Assembly (NCBI GenBank): GCA_947488755.1
Contig: CANLAD010000001.1
Span: forward strand, 386,247-450,246
DNA from: an uncultured Erythrobacter sp.
GTDB taxonomy: Bacteria; Pseudomonadota; Alphaproteobacteria; Sphingomonadales; Sphingomonadaceae
Length of the DNA: 64,000 nucleotides
Reading direction: 5' to 3'
In this document: positions 50,535-60,475 of the stretch, one piece after another
How the letters are laid out: each line of letters opens with the position of its first letter
How positions within the stretch are numbered: the stretch's first letter is position 1
The notes under the pieces: generated by a model
What the model was told of the DNA's origin: nothing
The model's database searches: none
What the model saw: only the letters and a program-made list of their open reading frames with translations
Position numbers and translations under genes: made by a program

Positions 50535-50903
50535 ATGATCCAGATGCAATCCAATCTCGAAGTCGCGGACAACAGCGGCGCTAAGCGCGTCCAGTGCATC
50601 AAGGTGCTGGGTGGGTCGAAGCGTCGGTTTGCCTCCGTTGGCGACGTGATCGTGGTTTCCGTCAAGGAAGCCCAGCCGCGCGCAAAGGTGAAGAAGGGCG
50701 ACGTTCACCGCGCCGTCATCGTGCGCACCCGCAAGGACGTGCGCCGCCCCGATGGCAGCGTGATCCGTTTCGACAGCAACGCTGCCGTGCTGGTGAACAA
50801 GCAGGAAGAGCCGATTGGCACCCGTATCTTCGGCCCGGTCGTGCGCGAACTGCGCGGTCGCGGTTTCATGAAGATCATCAGTCTCGCGCCGGAGGTGCTG
50901 TGA
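50535..50903 (+). CDS. rplN: 50S ribosomal protein L14
   Basis: 122 aa, standard. [20 protein letters not shown] and [20 protein letters not shown]. Stop overlaps the rplX start (TGATG). Confidence 0.98.
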   Translation: MIQMQSNLEVADNSGAKRVQCIKVLGGSKRRFASVGDVIVVSVKEAQPRAKVKKGDVHRAVIVRTRKDVRRPDGSVIRFDSNAAVLVNKQEEPIGTRIFGPVVRELRGRGFMKIISLAPEVL

Positions 50904-51223
50904 TGGCTGCTGCAAAGATCAAGAAGGGCGACAGCGTCGTTGTGCTTTCGGGCAAGGACAAGGGCCGCACGGGTACCGTGACCCAGGTTCTGCCCAAGGA
51001 CGGCAAGATTGTCGTTGAAGGCATCAATGTTGCCGCCCGTCACCGCAAGCCGAGCCAGGCGAACCCGCAAGGTGGCATCGATCGCTTTCCCGCGCCGATG
51101 CACATCTCCAAGGTCGCGCTGGCCGATCCCAAGGATGGCAAGCCCACCCGCGTCCGCTTCGAAGAGAAGGACGGGAACAAGGTGCGCGTTGCCGTAAAGA
51201 GTGGGGAGACCATCGATGGCTGA
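50903..51223 (+). CDS. rplX: 50S ribosomal protein L24
   Basis: 106 aa from the ATG at 50903. KOW motif [20 protein letters not shown]. Overlaps rplN by one base and rplE by 8 bases. Confidence 0.97.
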   Translation: MAAAKIKKGDSVVVLSGKDKGRTGTVTQVLPKDGKIVVEGINVAARHRKPSQANPQGGIDRFPAPMHISKVALADPKDGKPTRVRFEEKDGNKVRVAVKSGETIDG

Positions 51224-51800
51224 TTACACACCCCGGCTGAAGCAGAAGTTCGACGACGAGATCGTCAAGGCGATGACCGACAAGTTCGGTTACAAGAACC
51301 GCCTCGAAGTTCCGCGCCTCGAAAAGATCACGCTCAACATGGGCGTGGGCGAAGGTACCGACGACAAGAAGAAGGTCACGACCGCCGCTGAAGAAATGGC
51401 GCTGATCGCCGGCCAGAAGCCGGTCGTCACCCGTGCGAAGAAATCGATTGCCCAGTTCAAGCTGCGCGAAGGCATGCCGGTTGGCTGCAAGGTCACCTTG
51501 CGCCGTGACCGCATGTACGAATTCCTCGACCGCCTCGTCACCATCGCAATGCCGCGCATTCGTGACTTTCGCGGGTTGAATGCACGCTCGTTCGACGGTC
51601 GCGGCAATTATGCGATGGGTCTCAAGGAACAGATCGTGTTCCCCGAGATCAGCTACGACAAGATCGACAAGGTGCGGGGGATGGACATCATCGTGACCAC
51701 CTCTGCCAACACCGACGAAGAAGCGCGTGAGCTTCTGCGCCTGTTCGGCTTCCCGTTCGAAGGCGAAGCCGCCGCAGCCCAGCAGAAGGAAGCGGCGTAA
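51216..51800 (+). CDS. rplE: 50S ribosomal protein L5
   Basis: 194 aa from the ATG at 51216. [40 protein letters not shown] and [20 protein letters not shown]. Overlaps rplX. Slightly longer than E. coli L5 through an Ala/Glu tail. Confidence 0.98.
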   Translation: MADYTPRLKQKFDDEIVKAMTDKFGYKNRLEVPRLEKITLNMGVGEGTDDKKKVTTAAEEMALIAGQKPVVTRAKKSIAQFKLREGMPVGCKVTLRRDRMYEFLDRLVTIAMPRIRDFRGLNARSFDGRGNYAMGLKEQIVFPEISYDKIDKVRGMDIIVTTSANTDEEARELLRLFGFPFEGEAAAAQQKEAA

Positions 51801-51851
51801 GCCCGCCCGCGCTATGAGACCCATGAACACGAAGAAGAGAGCTTAAGTCCA

Positions 51852-52157
51852 ATGGCGAAACTGAGTTCGATCAACAAGAACGAGAAGCGCAAGCAGCTCG
51901 TGAAGAAGTACGCAGCGAAGTACGAGAAGCTGAAGGCAATCGCGAACGACGAGTCGCTCGACGAAGCCGAGCGGCTGATCGCGCGCCTGAAGATGGCCGA
52001 GATTCCGCGTAATGCGAATCCGACCCGCGTGCGCAATCGCTGCTCCACCACCGGCCGCCCACGCGGCTATTACCGCAAGTTCGGCATCAACCGCATCGAA
52101 CTGCGCGAACTCGGCAACCGGGGCATGATCCCCGGCCTGACGAAGTCGAGCTGGTGA
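51852..52157 (+). CDS. rpsN: 30S ribosomal protein S14, zinc-independent form
   Basis: 101 aa, the long C-minus type: only one Cys, in [20 protein letters not shown]. So it does not bind zinc. [20 protein letters not shown] at the start. Normal place between rplE and rpsH. Confidence 0.98.
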   Translation: MAKLSSINKNEKRKQLVKKYAAKYEKLKAIANDESLDEAERLIARLKMAEIPRNANPTRVRNRCSTTGRPRGYYRKFGINRIELRELGNRGMIPGLTKSSW

Positions 52158-52168
52158 GGACCTGACAG

Positions 52169-52564
52169 ATGGCTATGACCGATCCCCTGGGTGACATGCT
52201 CACCCGCATCCGCAACGGCCAGCAGGCGAAGAAGGACAGCGTCCTTTCGCCCGCTTCCAAGCTGCGTGCGAACGTTCTCGAAGTGCTTACCCGCGAAGGC
52301 TACATCCGTGGTTACAGCGAAGACGAGACCGGAAAGCACAAGGCGCTGCGGATTGAACTGAAGTATTTCGAAGGCGAGCCTGCGATCAAGCACGTCAGCC
52401 GCGTGTCGAAGCCTGGCCGCCGCGTCTATTCGGGTTCGAAGGAACTGCCGAGCGTGCGCAATGGCCTTGGCATTACCATCGTCTCGACCCCGCGCGGCGT
52501 CCTTTCCGACAATGAAGCGCGCGAAACCAATGTCGGCGGCGAAGTGCTGGCGGAGGTGTTCTGA
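52169..52564 (+). CDS. rpsH: 30S ribosomal protein S8
   Basis: 131 aa. [20 protein letters not shown] and [10 protein letters not shown] at the end. S8 represses the spc operon in E. coli. Overlaps rplF by one base. Confidence 0.98.
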   Translation: MAMTDPLGDMLTRIRNGQQAKKDSVLSPASKLRANVLEVLTREGYIRGYSEDETGKHKALRIELKYFEGEPAIKHVSRVSKPGRRVYSGSKELPSVRNGLGITIVSTPRGVLSDNEARETNVGGEVLAEVF

Positions 52565-53097
52565 TGAGCCGCATCGGGAAAAAAGCGGTCCCGATCCCCA
52601 GCGGGGTGACGGCCAATATCGACAATGGCCAGCTCAGCGTGAAGGGCCCCAAGGGCACTCTCACGATGGGTCTGTCCGACCTCATCGACTACAAGGTCGA
52701 GGGCGACGAGATCCAGGTCAATCCGGCGAACGACACCAAGCAGGCGCGCTCCTATTGGGGCATGCAGCGCACGCTGGTCGCCAACCTCGTCGAAGGCGTG
52801 ACCGAGGGCTTTTCCAAGACCCTCGAGATCTCCGGCGTGGGTTACCGTGCCAAGGCGCAGGGCAAGACGTTGAAGCTGGAGCTTGGTTTCAGCCACGATG
52901 TCGATCTGCCGGTGCCCGAAGGGATCGAGGTCAAGACGCCCGATCAGACCACGGTCGAAATTAGCGGCATCGACAAGCAGGCCGTGGGCCAGTTTGCCGC
53001 CGAGATCCGCGAGTTCCGCAAGCCTGAACCGTACAAGGGCAAGGGTATCAAGTATCGCGGCGAGTACATCTTCCGCAAGGAAGGGAAGAAGAAGTAA
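52564..53097 (+). CDS. rplF: 50S ribosomal protein L6
   Basis: 177 aa. [40 protein letters not shown] and [20 protein letters not shown]. Standard length. Confidence 0.98.
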   Translation: MSRIGKKAVPIPSGVTANIDNGQLSVKGPKGTLTMGLSDLIDYKVEGDEIQVNPANDTKQARSYWGMQRTLVANLVEGVTEGFSKTLEISGVGYRAKAQGKTLKLELGFSHDVDLPVPEGIEVKTPDQTTVEISGIDKQAVGQFAAEIREFRKPEPYKGKGIKYRGEYIFRKEGKKK

Positions 53098-53098
53098 G

Positions 53099-53443
53099 AT
53101 GGCAAAACTTTCCCTCTTCGAACGGCGCCGTCGCCGCGTTCGCAGCGCTCTGCGCGCGCGTTCGGGCGACAAGCCGCGCCTGTCGGTCCACCGCACCGGC
53201 CGTCACATCTACGCGCAGGTGATCGACGATGCGCAGGGGCGCACCGTCGCCGCCGCTTCGACCCTGGGCGAGAAGTCCAGCGGCGCGAATGTCGATGCCG
53301 CCGCCAAGGTCGGCAAGGACATCGCCGAAGCCGCGAAAAAGGCTGGCGTGACGACCGTTGTGTTCGATCGCGGCGGGTTCCTTTATCATGGCCGCGTGAA
53401 AGCGCTGGCCGATGCCGCCCGTGAAGGCGGGCTGGAGTTCTAA
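53099..53443 (+). CDS. rplR: 50S ribosomal protein L18
   Basis: 114 aa from the ATG at 53099, one base after the rplF stop. [20 protein letters not shown] and [20 protein letters not shown]. Standard; binds 5S rRNA. Confidence 0.97.
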   Translation: MAKLSLFERRRRRVRSALRARSGDKPRLSVHRTGRHIYAQVIDDAQGRTVAAASTLGEKSSGANVDAAAKVGKDIAEAAKKAGVTTVVFDRGGFLYHGRVKALADAAREGGLEF

Positions 53444-53444
53444 G

Positions 53445-54314
53445 ATGGCTGATGACAAAAAAACTCCGGAAACGGAAAACTACAACGCGCCGGAAAAGAC
53501 CGCACCGGAAGTGACCGAGACGGTTGAGGTCCAGGCCGCCAAGGCCGCGGCAACGATGCCCGAGGGCACCGAAGCTGCTGCCGAGCAGGCCAAGACGCCT
53601 GCGGTTGCGGAAACACCGTCGGAGGCCGCCGACAACCAGTCGGCCGCGCAGGAACCGTCCGCTCAGCCTACCGAACAGCCGCGCCAGCAGCGTGGCCGTG
53701 GTGGTCGTGACAATCGCGGCGGTGGTCGCGGTCGCGGAGGACGTGACGGTCGCCGTGGCGGACGTCAGGAAGAAGACGACGGCATCATCGAAAAGCTCGT
53801 CCACATCAACCGCGTCTCCAAGACGGTTAAGGGCGGCAAGCGCTTTGGTTTCGCCGCGCTCGTGGTGGTTGGTGACGGTCAGGGCCGCGTCGGTTTCGGC
53901 AAGGGCAAGGCCCGCGAAGTGCCTGAGGCCATCACCAAGGCGACGGCTGCTGCGCGCAAGAAGATGATCCGCGTGTCGCTCAAGGAAGGCCGCACGCTTC
54001 ACCATGATGGCAATGGCCGTTTCGGTGCGGGCAAGGTCACCGTTCGCACCGCGCCTCCGGGAACCGGCATCATCGCCGGTGGTCCGATGCGCGCCGTGTT
54101 CGAAAGCCTGGGCGTGTCCGACGTTGTGACCAAGTCGGTCGGCACGTCGAATCCCTACAACATGATCCGCGCCACCTTCGAGGCGCTGCAGGATCAGACG
54201 TCGCCCAAGTCTGTCGCCCAGCGGCGCGGCAAGAAGGTCGCCGACCTTCTGGGTCGCGGCGGTCAGGTCAGCGAAGCCGAGGCGCAAGCCGACGCTGCGG
54301 CGGTTGTGGAGTAA
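53445..54314 (+). CDS. rpsE: 30S ribosomal protein S5 with long RGG-rich N-terminal extension
   Basis: 289 aa from the ATG at 53445; E. coli S5 is 167 aa. The canonical S5 begins near [20 protein letters not shown] (about residue 109). The first 108 residues are extra: an acidic/Ala-rich part (about 1-82) and an Arg-Gly tract ([20 protein letters not shown], about 83-106). The start is well placed, one base after the rplR stop, and the reading frame is continuous. S5 controls decoding fidelity. The RGG tract may bind RNA. Confidence 0.96.
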   Translation: MADDKKTPETENYNAPEKTAPEVTETVEVQAAKAAATMPEGTEAAAEQAKTPAVAETPSEAADNQSAAQEPSAQPTEQPRQQRGRGGRDNRGGGRGRGGRDGRRGGRQEEDDGIIEKLVHINRVSKTVKGGKRFGFAALVVVGDGQGRVGFGKGKAREVPEAITKATAAARKKMIRVSLKEGRTLHHDGNGRFGAGKVTVRTAPPGTGIIAGGPMRAVFESLGVSDVVTKSVGTSNPYNMIRATFEALQDQTSPKSVAQRRGKKVADLLGRGGQVSEAEAQADAAAVVE

Positions 54315-54319
54315 GAACG

Positions 54320-54505
54320 ATGGCTGCGAGCAAGACAATCAAGATCAAGCAGGTCGGTTCGCCGATCCGTCGCCCCGAAAGCCAGCGCAAGATCCTCATC
54401 GGTCTCGGGCTCAACAAGATGCACAAGGTCGTCGAACGCCAGGACACCCCCGAGGTGCGCGGCGCGATCGCGGCGATCCCGCATCTGGTCGAAGTGGTCG
54501 ATTAA
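54320..54505 (+). CDS. rpmD: 50S ribosomal protein L30
   Basis: 61 aa. [20 protein letters not shown] and [20 protein letters not shown]. Standard. 5 bases after rpsE. Confidence 0.97.
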   Translation: MAASKTIKIKQVGSPIRRPESQRKILIGLGLNKMHKVVERQDTPEVRGAIAAIPHLVEVVD

Positions 54506-54577
54506 ATCATAGTGAACGCTGCTGCGGCGGTGCTTCACATCCTACAAGCGCGAACAAAAGCGAAAGCGAGTGCAATT

Positions 54578-55087
54578 ATGAAACTGAACGACATCCGCGA
54601 CAATCCCGGCGCCCGCAAAGAGCGCATGCGCGTTGGCCGAGGCATCGGCTCGGGCAAGGGCAAGACCGCCGCGCGCGGTCAGAAGGGCCAGAAGAGCCGT
54701 TCCGGCGTCGCGATCAAGGGCTTCGAGGGTGGCCAGATGCCGCTCCACATGCGCCTGCCCAAGCGCGGCTTTAACAATCCGTTCGGCAAGGATTATGCCG
54801 AAGTGAACATCGGCATGGTCCAGAAGTTCATCGACGCCAAGAAGCTCGACGACAAGAAAGACATCACCGAAGAAGCGCTGCGCGAGGCGGGCCTCGTGCG
54901 CGGTGGCAAGGACGGCGTCCGGCTGCTGGGCAAGGGCGAGATCAAGGCCAAGGCGAAGTTCGTCGTGACCGGCGCTACCAAGGGCGCCATCGCAGCAGTT
55001 GAGAAAGCCGGTGGCAGTGTCGAAGTGACGGCGCCGACCAACGCCGAAGTCAAAGCTGCCAAAGCCGAGAAGGCCGACGCGAAGTAA
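54578..55087 (+). CDS. rplO: 50S ribosomal protein L15
   Basis: 169 aa from the ATG at 54578. [41 protein letters not shown] Lys/Ala-rich tail. Upstream 72 bases hold no gene. Confidence 0.97.
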   Translation: MKLNDIRDNPGARKERMRVGRGIGSGKGKTAARGQKGQKSRSGVAIKGFEGGQMPLHMRLPKRGFNNPFGKDYAEVNIGMVQKFIDAKKLDDKKDITEEALREAGLVRGGKDGVRLLGKGEIKAKAKFVVTGATKGAIAAVEKAGGSVEVTAPTNAEVKAAKAEKADAK

Positions 55088-55104
55088 GCGCGCGAGATAA
55101 GGGC

Positions 55105-55199
55105 GATTGCGCACCGCCCGGTGCACAATCCGTCGAAATACGAGGCGAGGGGTTCGACATCGTGCCCCTCGCTTCCTATCTAGCCCGTCATGCGATAGG
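55105..55199 (+). promoter_or_regulatory. three tandem hairpins in the rplO-secY gap
   Basis: 55105-55130: GATTGCGCACC/GGTGCACAATC, 11 bp with one mismatch, 4-base loop. 55145-55172: GCGAGGGG/CCCCTCGC, perfect 8 bp. 55175-55199: CCTATC/GATAGG, 6 bp. None ends in a T-run. They fill most of the 230-base gap and may be a processing or regulatory leader for secY. Confidence 0.5.
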
Positions 55200-55317
55200 C
55201 TCTCGCGGCGAGGACGCCGAAAGAGTGGCTCGCAACAAGATGAGGTCGGCCCGGCCAACGAAGTGCCCGCGAGGGTGTGGCGCCGGGTCCGGGAAACCCT
55301 AGGATCGACACGACACC

Positions 55318-56682
55318 ATGGCATCACGCGCCGATAACATCGCCAGCAATCTGAACCTCGGCAATTTCGCCCAGGCGACCGAGTTGCGCCAGCGCATCTG
55401 GTTCACGATCGGCGTGCTGATCGTTTTCCGCTTCCTGAGCTTTGTGCCGCTGCCCGGCATCAATCCGCTTGCGCTCGATGAGCTGGCTGCGCGCTCGCAG
55501 GGTACGCTGATCGATCTGTTCAACACCTTCACCGGCGGCGCGCTCGCAAATATGAGCCTCGTGGCGCTCGGCGTCATGCCGTACATTACCGCCTCTATCG
55601 TGGTGCAGATGGCCAGCGCCCTGCATCCGACGCTCGCCGCCTTGAAGAAGGAAGGCGCGACCGGGCGGCAGAAGCTCAACCAGTATACCCGCTATGGCAC
55701 GGTATTCCTGTGCGCCATTCAGGGCTGGTTCCTCGCCACCGGCCTTGAAACCTATGCGAGTTCCGAGAATGTCGCGGCGGTGGTGAATCCCGGATACGGC
55801 TTCCGCATCGGTGCTGTGATCAGTCTGGTGGGCGGCACCATGTTCCTGCTGTGGCTGGGCGAGCAGATAACCTCTCGCGGTATCGGCAACGGCGTTTCGC
55901 TGATCATCATGGCGGGGATTGTCGCGCAGTTTCCGACCTTTGCCTCAAACCTGTTCGAAGGCGGTCGCACCGGATCGATCGCACCGACGATCATCATTCT
56001 TTTCCTGGTAATGGTAGTGGGCTTGATCCTGCTCATCTCCTTCGTCGAGCGAGCGCAGCGGCGATTGCTGATACAATATCCCAAGCGCGCAACGCAGCGC
56101 GGGATGATGCAGGCGGATCGCTCGCACTTGCCGCTCAAGCTCAACACCGCCGGTGTGATCCCGCCGATCTTCGCCAGTTCGTTGCTGCTGCTGCCGCTGA
56201 CGATCTCGTCGTTCGCGGGCAATTCGGTCGACACGACCAGTACTACTGGCTCTGCGATCGTGACGCTCAACCAGTATCTCGCGCCCGGACAGCCGCTTTA
56301 CATGCTGCTCTATGCGGCCGGGATCATCTTCTTCTGCTTCTTCTACACAGCGGTCGTGTTCGATCCGGAGGAGACGGCCGACAATCTGAAGAAGAACGGC
56401 GGCTTCATCCCAGGCATTCGTCCGGGCAAGCGGACTGCGGATTATCTCGAATACGTCCTCACCCGCATAACGGTAGTCGGAGCGATTTACCTCACCTTCG
56501 TGTGCGTGCTGCCGGAATACATGATTGCGCAGACCGGCATTCCGCTTTTTCTTGGCGGCACCAGTCTCTTGATTGTGGTCAACGTGACAGTCGACACGAT
56601 CAGCCAGGTTCAGTCGCACCTGTTGGCGCATCAATATGGCGACCTTATCAAGAAGGCGAAGTTGAAAGGCCGCATGCGCTGA
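55318..56682 (+). CDS. secY: protein translocase subunit SecY
   Basis: 454 aa, ten membrane helices. RQRIWFTIGVLIVFRFLSFV, ITASIVVQMASALHPTLAAL, GNGVSLIIMAGIVAQFP and TAVVFDPEETADNLKKNGGF with IPGIRPGKRTADYLEYVLTR. Forms the inner-membrane channel with SecE and SecG. It belongs to spc; adk follows after 75 bases. Confidence 0.98.
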   Translation: MASRADNIASNLNLGNFAQATELRQRIWFTIGVLIVFRFLSFVPLPGINPLALDELAARSQGTLIDLFNTFTGGALANMSLVALGVMPYITASIVVQMASALHPTLAALKKEGATGRQKLNQYTRYGTVFLCAIQGWFLATGLETYASSENVAAVVNPGYGFRIGAVISLVGGTMFLLWLGEQITSRGIGNGVSLIIMAGIVAQFPTFASNLFEGGRTGSIAPTIIILFLVMVVGLILLISFVERAQRRLLIQYPKRATQRGMMQADRSHLPLKLNTAGVIPPIFASSLLLLPLTISSFAGNSVDTTSTTGSAIVTLNQYLAPGQPLYMLLYAAGIIFFCFFYTAVVFDPEETADNLKKNGGFIPGIRPGKRTADYLEYVLTRITVVGAIYLTFVCVLPEYMIAQTGIPLFLGGTSLLIVVNVTVDTISQVQSHLLAHQYGDLIKKAKLKGRMR

Positions 56683-56757
56683 CGCATGGTGGGTTGCTGA
56701 GACGGTAACAGCCGGAGCGCGCGCGAGTCGCGACCGGGGACGAGGGGCTTTCCTAAA

Positions 56758-57402
56758 GTGAACATCATTCTTCTTGGGCCTCCGGGTGCGGGCAAAGGCA
56801 CGCAGAGCGCCGGCCTCGTCGAACGCCACGGCATGAAGCAACTGTCGACTGGTGACATGCTGCGTGCTGCAGTAAAGGCGCAGAGTCCGGTAGGCCTCCG
56901 GGCAAAAGAGGTAATGGATCGCGGCGAACTGGTTTCGGATGAGATCGTCTCCGACCTGATCGACGCCAATCTGACCGCTATGGAGCCGGAAACGGGCGCG
57001 ATTTTCGATGGCTATCCCCGCACTGCCGCACAGGCGGACGACCTCGACGCGCTGCTCGCCAAGCACGGGCGCAGCCTTGATTGTGTGATCGAGCTTGAGG
57101 TCAATGTCGATGCGCTGGTCGAGCGGATCACCGGGCGCTTTTCGTGCGCCAAGTGCGGCGCGCTCTATCACGACACCGCGAACCCGCCCCAGAAAGAGGG
57201 CGTGTGCGATGTTTGTGGCTCGACCGAATTCAAGCGTCGCCCCGACGACAATGAGGAAACCGTTCGCACCCGCATGGACGAATACCGCGCCAAGACCGCG
57301 CCGATTTTGCCCGGCTATGAAAAGCGCGGTATCGTCAGCCGCGTCGACGGGATGGCGGGTATCGAGGAAGTGGCTCGCGCAATCGACGGCATTCTCGGCT
57401 GA
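56758..57402 (+). CDS. adk: adenylate kinase, zinc-LID form
   Basis: 214 aa, GTG start. P-loop GPPGAGKGT (7-15); LID with CAKCGALYHDTANPPQKEGV followed by CDVCG, a C-x2-C/C-x2-C zinc site seen in Gram-positive and some alphaproteobacterial enzymes. Interconverts AMP, ADP and ATP. Classical spc position after secY. Confidence 0.97.
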   Translation: MNIILLGPPGAGKGTQSAGLVERHGMKQLSTGDMLRAAVKAQSPVGLRAKEVMDRGELVSDEIVSDLIDANLTAMEPETGAIFDGYPRTAAQADDLDALLAKHGRSLDCVIELEVNVDALVERITGRFSCAKCGALYHDTANPPQKEGVCDVCGSTEFKRRPDDNEETVRTRMDEYRAKTAPILPGYEKRGIVSRVDGMAGIEEVARAIDGILG

Positions 57403-57421
57403 TTTAGTGGAGGAGGGCACC

Positions 57422-58117
57422 GTGCGAAAACTGGTCACGGCCACATGCGCACTCGCACTTGCGCTCGCGACCAGCGCAAACGCGGAAGTCGTCAGCAGCG
57501 AAGACGAGCACTTCATTACGCGCGACGAAGCTGTGGTTGAGGCCGATCCCAAAGCGGTGTGGCTCGCGCTTATCAGTCCGGCGGGCTGGTGGTCGGACGA
57601 GCATACCTGGACCGCCGATGCCGGTAATCTCTCGATGATGCCGCAGGCGGGCGGGTGCTTTTGCGAAACCATCCCCGAAGTCGAAGACTCCGATCGCATC
57701 ACGCTCGAAGGCAGTGTCGAGCACATGCGGGTGGTGCAGGCACATCCCGAGCGCGCGCTGCGGATGGTCGGCGCGCTCGGCCCCTTGCAGAGCGAGCCGG
57801 TCACAGGCGTTCTTACCATCGCGCTGAGCGAGGTCGAGGAGGGCACGCGGATCGTTTGGGAATACAATGTCGCTGGCGCCATGCGCTACGAGACAGCGGC
57901 CATCGCGCGCGCGGTCGATGGCGTCATGTCGCTGCAACTGGCGGGGCTCGCCGATCTGCTTGGCCCCGTAACAATGTCCGAGGCTGAAGATGCGCGCGTG
58001 AAGGATGAGGCTGAGGTTGACGAAGAGACGCAGGACGAAGTGCCTGAAGATGAGGCCGCCGACGCGGACGTCCCTGCGAGCGTTGATGATGCGTTTGGCG
58101 ATCTGGCCGATAATTGA
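57422..58117 (+). CDS. exported SRPBCC-like protein inserted between adk and rpsM
   Basis: 231 aa, GTG start with GGAGG 8 bases upstream. Signal peptide of about 21 residues (MRKLVTATCALALALATSAN), then a START/AHA1-like fold (about 35-180: VEADPKAVWLALISPAGWWS, ITLEGSVEHMRVVQ, GVLTIALSEVEEGTRIVWEY). The last 50 residues are acidic (DEETQDEVPEDEAADADVPA). Probably periplasmic. Same strand as adk (19 bases), so it is in the ribosomal operon. Ligand unknown. Confidence 0.85.
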   Translation: MRKLVTATCALALALATSANAEVVSSEDEHFITRDEAVVEADPKAVWLALISPAGWWSDEHTWTADAGNLSMMPQAGGCFCETIPEVEDSDRITLEGSVEHMRVVQAHPERALRMVGALGPLQSEPVTGVLTIALSEVEEGTRIVWEYNVAGAMRYETAAIARAVDGVMSLQLAGLADLLGPVTMSEAEDARVKDEAEVDEETQDEVPEDEAADADVPASVDDAFGDLADN

Positions 58118-58159
58118 AGCCAACACGTGCTAGCGATTCGCCTCGCGCGTGGGTAGTGG

Positions 58160-58187
58160 TTGACGCGAGGACCGAATCGCCTTAAGC
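58160..58187 (+). promoter_or_regulatory. weak candidate promoter before rpsM
   Basis: TTGACG (58160-58165), 16-base spacer, TTAAGC (58182-58187). -35 good, -10 poor. If used, transcription would begin just before the rpsM leader structure. Confidence 0.3.
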
Positions 58188-58199
58188 GCAGCCCTCATT

Positions 58200-58314
58200 C
58201 GACACGTTCGAACCCAGTCCGGCAGGCGGCGTCTCTCTTGAGATGTTCCGACCGGGCTTTTTGCCGTTCGGGGCGGCACAGTCTCGCTCCGCTACGGCGG
58301 ACTGGAACGTGTCG
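58200..58314 (+). promoter_or_regulatory. long-range stem in the rpsM (alpha operon) leader
   Basis: CGACACGTT (58200-58208) pairs with AACGTGTCG (58306-58314) and CCAGTCCG (58214-58221) with CGGACTGG (58298-58305), 17 pairs around a 5-base bulge, enclosing 76 bases. Begins 65 bases after the SRPBCC gene and ends 67 before rpsM. In E. coli the alpha leader is a pseudoknot bound by S4; here it is a candidate counterpart. Confidence 0.5.
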
Positions 58315-58381
58315 ATACGCCGCGATGAGATAGGGCACGCCGACCTGGCCGTTGGCACCCTGTGGAGCATGGAGAATAGAA

Positions 58382-58750
58382 TTGGCTCGTATTGCCGGGG
58401 TGAATATCCCCACCAACAAGCGCGTTATTATCGCGCTGACCTACATTCACGGAATTGGCCGCACCACGGCCGTTCAGATCGCCGACAAGCTTGGCATTCC
58501 GCACAGCGCCCGCGTCCAGGATCTGACCGACGAGGAAGTCCTGCGCATTCGCGAGACGATCGATTCCGACTTCACTGTTGAAGGCGATCTGCGTCGCAGC
58601 ACCGCGATGAACATCAAGCGGTTGATGGACCTGCGTTCCTATCGCGGATTGCGCCATCGTAACCAGCTGCCGGTTCGCGGTCAGCGCACGCACACCAACG
58701 CCCGCACCCGCAAGGGCAAGGCCAAGCCGATCGCCGGGAAGAAGAAGTAA
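58382..58750 (+). CDS. rpsM: 30S ribosomal protein S13
   Basis: 122 aa with a TTG start at 58382; GGAG is 7 bases upstream. The family begins [20 protein letters not shown], so the TTG is the true first codon. [20 protein letters not shown] near the end. A rare start for a core ribosomal gene, which could lower translation. Confidence 0.96.
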   Translation: MARIAGVNIPTNKRVIIALTYIHGIGRTTAVQIADKLGIPHSARVQDLTDEEVLRIRETIDSDFTVEGDLRRSTAMNIKRLMDLRSYRGLRHRNQLPVRGQRTHTNARTRKGKAKPIAGKKK

Positions 58751-58822
58751 GCGAGAGCGGGCCACACCAGGCCCGTCCACGCTTTTGCCTTCACCCGTTT
58801 AGTTCAAAGGATATCTCACACA

Positions 58823-59212
58823 ATGGCACGCGAACCCGGCAAAGTAAGGCGGCGCGATAGGAAGAATATTTCCAGCGGCGTCGCGCACATAAACGCCAGC
58901 TTCAACAACACGATGATCACCATCACCGACGCTCAAGGCAATGCGATCAGCTGGTCCAGTGCCGGCATGATGGGCTTCAAAGGCAGCCGCAAGTCGACGC
59001 CCTATGCTGCTCAGGTTGCCGCCGATGACGCGGGCAAGAAGGCCGCTGAACACGGCGTGCGCACACTTGAAGTCGAAGTAAAAGGTCCAGGCTCGGGTCG
59101 CGAAAGCGCACTGCGCGGGCTTGCTGCTGTCGGCTTCAACATTACTTCCATCCGCGACGTTACGCCGATCCCGCATAACGGCGTGCGCCCGTCCAAGCGT
59201 CGCCGCGTCTGA
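58823..59212 (+). CDS. rpsK: 30S ribosomal protein S11
   Basis: 129 aa. [20 protein letters not shown] and [22 protein letters not shown] [20 protein letters not shown]. Next gene is rpoA, not rpsD. Confidence 0.98.
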   Translation: MAREPGKVRRRDRKNISSGVAHINASFNNTMITITDAQGNAISWSSAGMMGFKGSRKSTPYAAQVAADDAGKKAAEHGVRTLEVEVKGPGSGRESALRGLAAVGFNITSIRDVTPIPHNGVRPSKRRRV

Positions 59213-59336
59213 TCCAAGTCCCGGCGTGGCGGTCTTGCAAGTCCGCCGCCACCCGAACGGGACCGATCGCCGCAATCAGCGCGCCGGCCCCGCCATCAAT
59301 TCTGAACCCGCTGAACAAGCGAATTAGGGGAAATCC

Positions 59337-60392
59337 ATGTCCGTCAACACGAAGAACTGGCAGGAACTCAAGAAACCCAACGCTCTCGAGATCAAGGACG
59401 GCGGCGACAAGAAGCGTAAAACCACTTTTGTTGCCGAACCGCTCGAGCGTGGCTTTGGCCTGACGCTAGGTAATGCGCTGCGCCGCGTGCTGCTCAGCTC
59501 GCTTCAAGGCGCCGCCATCACATCGATCAAGATCGAGAATGTGCTGCACGAATTTTCCTCGCTCGCCGGCGTGCGCGAGGACGTGACCGATATCGTGCTC
59601 AATGTGAAGCAGATTGCGCTCAAGATGGAAGGCGAAGGCCCGAAGCGGCTGCAGCTGTCCGTTACCGGTCCCGCGACGGTCAAGGCCGGTGATATCGCTG
59701 TCACTGGCGACATCGAAGTGACCAACAAGGATCTCGTCCTTTGCCATCTCGATGAAGGCGCCACGCTCAACATGGAGCTGACGGCCGATGTCGGTAAGGG
59801 CTACGCCCCCGCCGTTCAGAACCGCCCGGTCGATGCGCCGATCGGTCTGATCCCCGTCGACTCGCTGTACTCGCCTGTCCGGCAGGTCAGCTACAAGGTC
59901 GAGAATGCGCGTGTCGGGCAGGAACTCGATTACGACAAGCTCAGCCTGACGGTCGAAACCGACGGCACGGTAACGCCTGACGACGCGGTGGCCTATGCCG
60001 CGCGCATCCTGCAGGATCAGCTGACGCTGTTCGTCCACTTCGAAGACGGCATTCCGCAGCCGCAGGCCGCAATGATCGGTCAGGCCGCGCAGCCTCAGGA
60101 AGACGACGCGAACCAGCTCAATCGCTATCTGCTCAAGAAGGTCGACGAGCTGGAACTGTCGGTGCGCAGCGCCAACTGTCTGAAGAACGACAACATCATC
60201 TATATCGGTGATCTGGTCCAGAAAACCGAAGCCGAGATGCTGCGGACGCCGAATTTCGGGCGCAAGTCGCTCAACGAGATCAAGGAAGTGCTTTCCAGCA
60301 TGGGCCTGCGCCTCGGGATGGACATTCCGGGCTGGCCGCCTGAGAATATCGAAGAGATGGCCAAGAAGCTGGAGCAAGAGCTGCTTGGTTGA
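59337..60392 (+). CDS. rpoA: RNA polymerase alpha subunit
   Basis: 351 aa. N-terminal assembly domain with [37 protein letters not shown]-terminal domain with [20 protein letters not shown] and [20 protein letters not shown] for UP-element and activator contacts. Standard; 124 bases after rpsK. Confidence 0.99.
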   Translation: MSVNTKNWQELKKPNALEIKDGGDKKRKTTFVAEPLERGFGLTLGNALRRVLLSSLQGAAITSIKIENVLHEFSSLAGVREDVTDIVLNVKQIALKMEGEGPKRLQLSVTGPATVKAGDIAVTGDIEVTNKDLVLCHLDEGATLNMELTADVGKGYAPAVQNRPVDAPIGLIPVDSLYSPVRQVSYKVENARVGQELDYDKLSLTVETDGTVTPDDAVAYAARILQDQLTLFVHFEDGIPQPQAAMIGQAAQPQEDDANQLNRYLLKKVDELELSVRSANCLKNDNIIYIGDLVQKTEAEMLRTPNFGRKSLNEIKEVLSSMGLRLGMDIPGWPPENIEEMAKKLEQELLG

Positions 60393-60400
60393 TGGGTTTC

Positions 60401-60428
60401 GGCGGCGCGCCTTTTGAAAAGCGCCGCC
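60401..60428 (+). other. hairpin between rpoA and rplQ
   Basis: GGCGGCGC (60401-60408) pairs with GCGCCGCC (60421-60428); loop GCCTTTTGAAAA. No T-run. Possibly a processing or stabilising element. Confidence 0.5.
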
Positions 60429-60475
60429 AGCACCGGGCTACCTGATACGGGCCCAGTTCGAACGGAGAATGAAAA

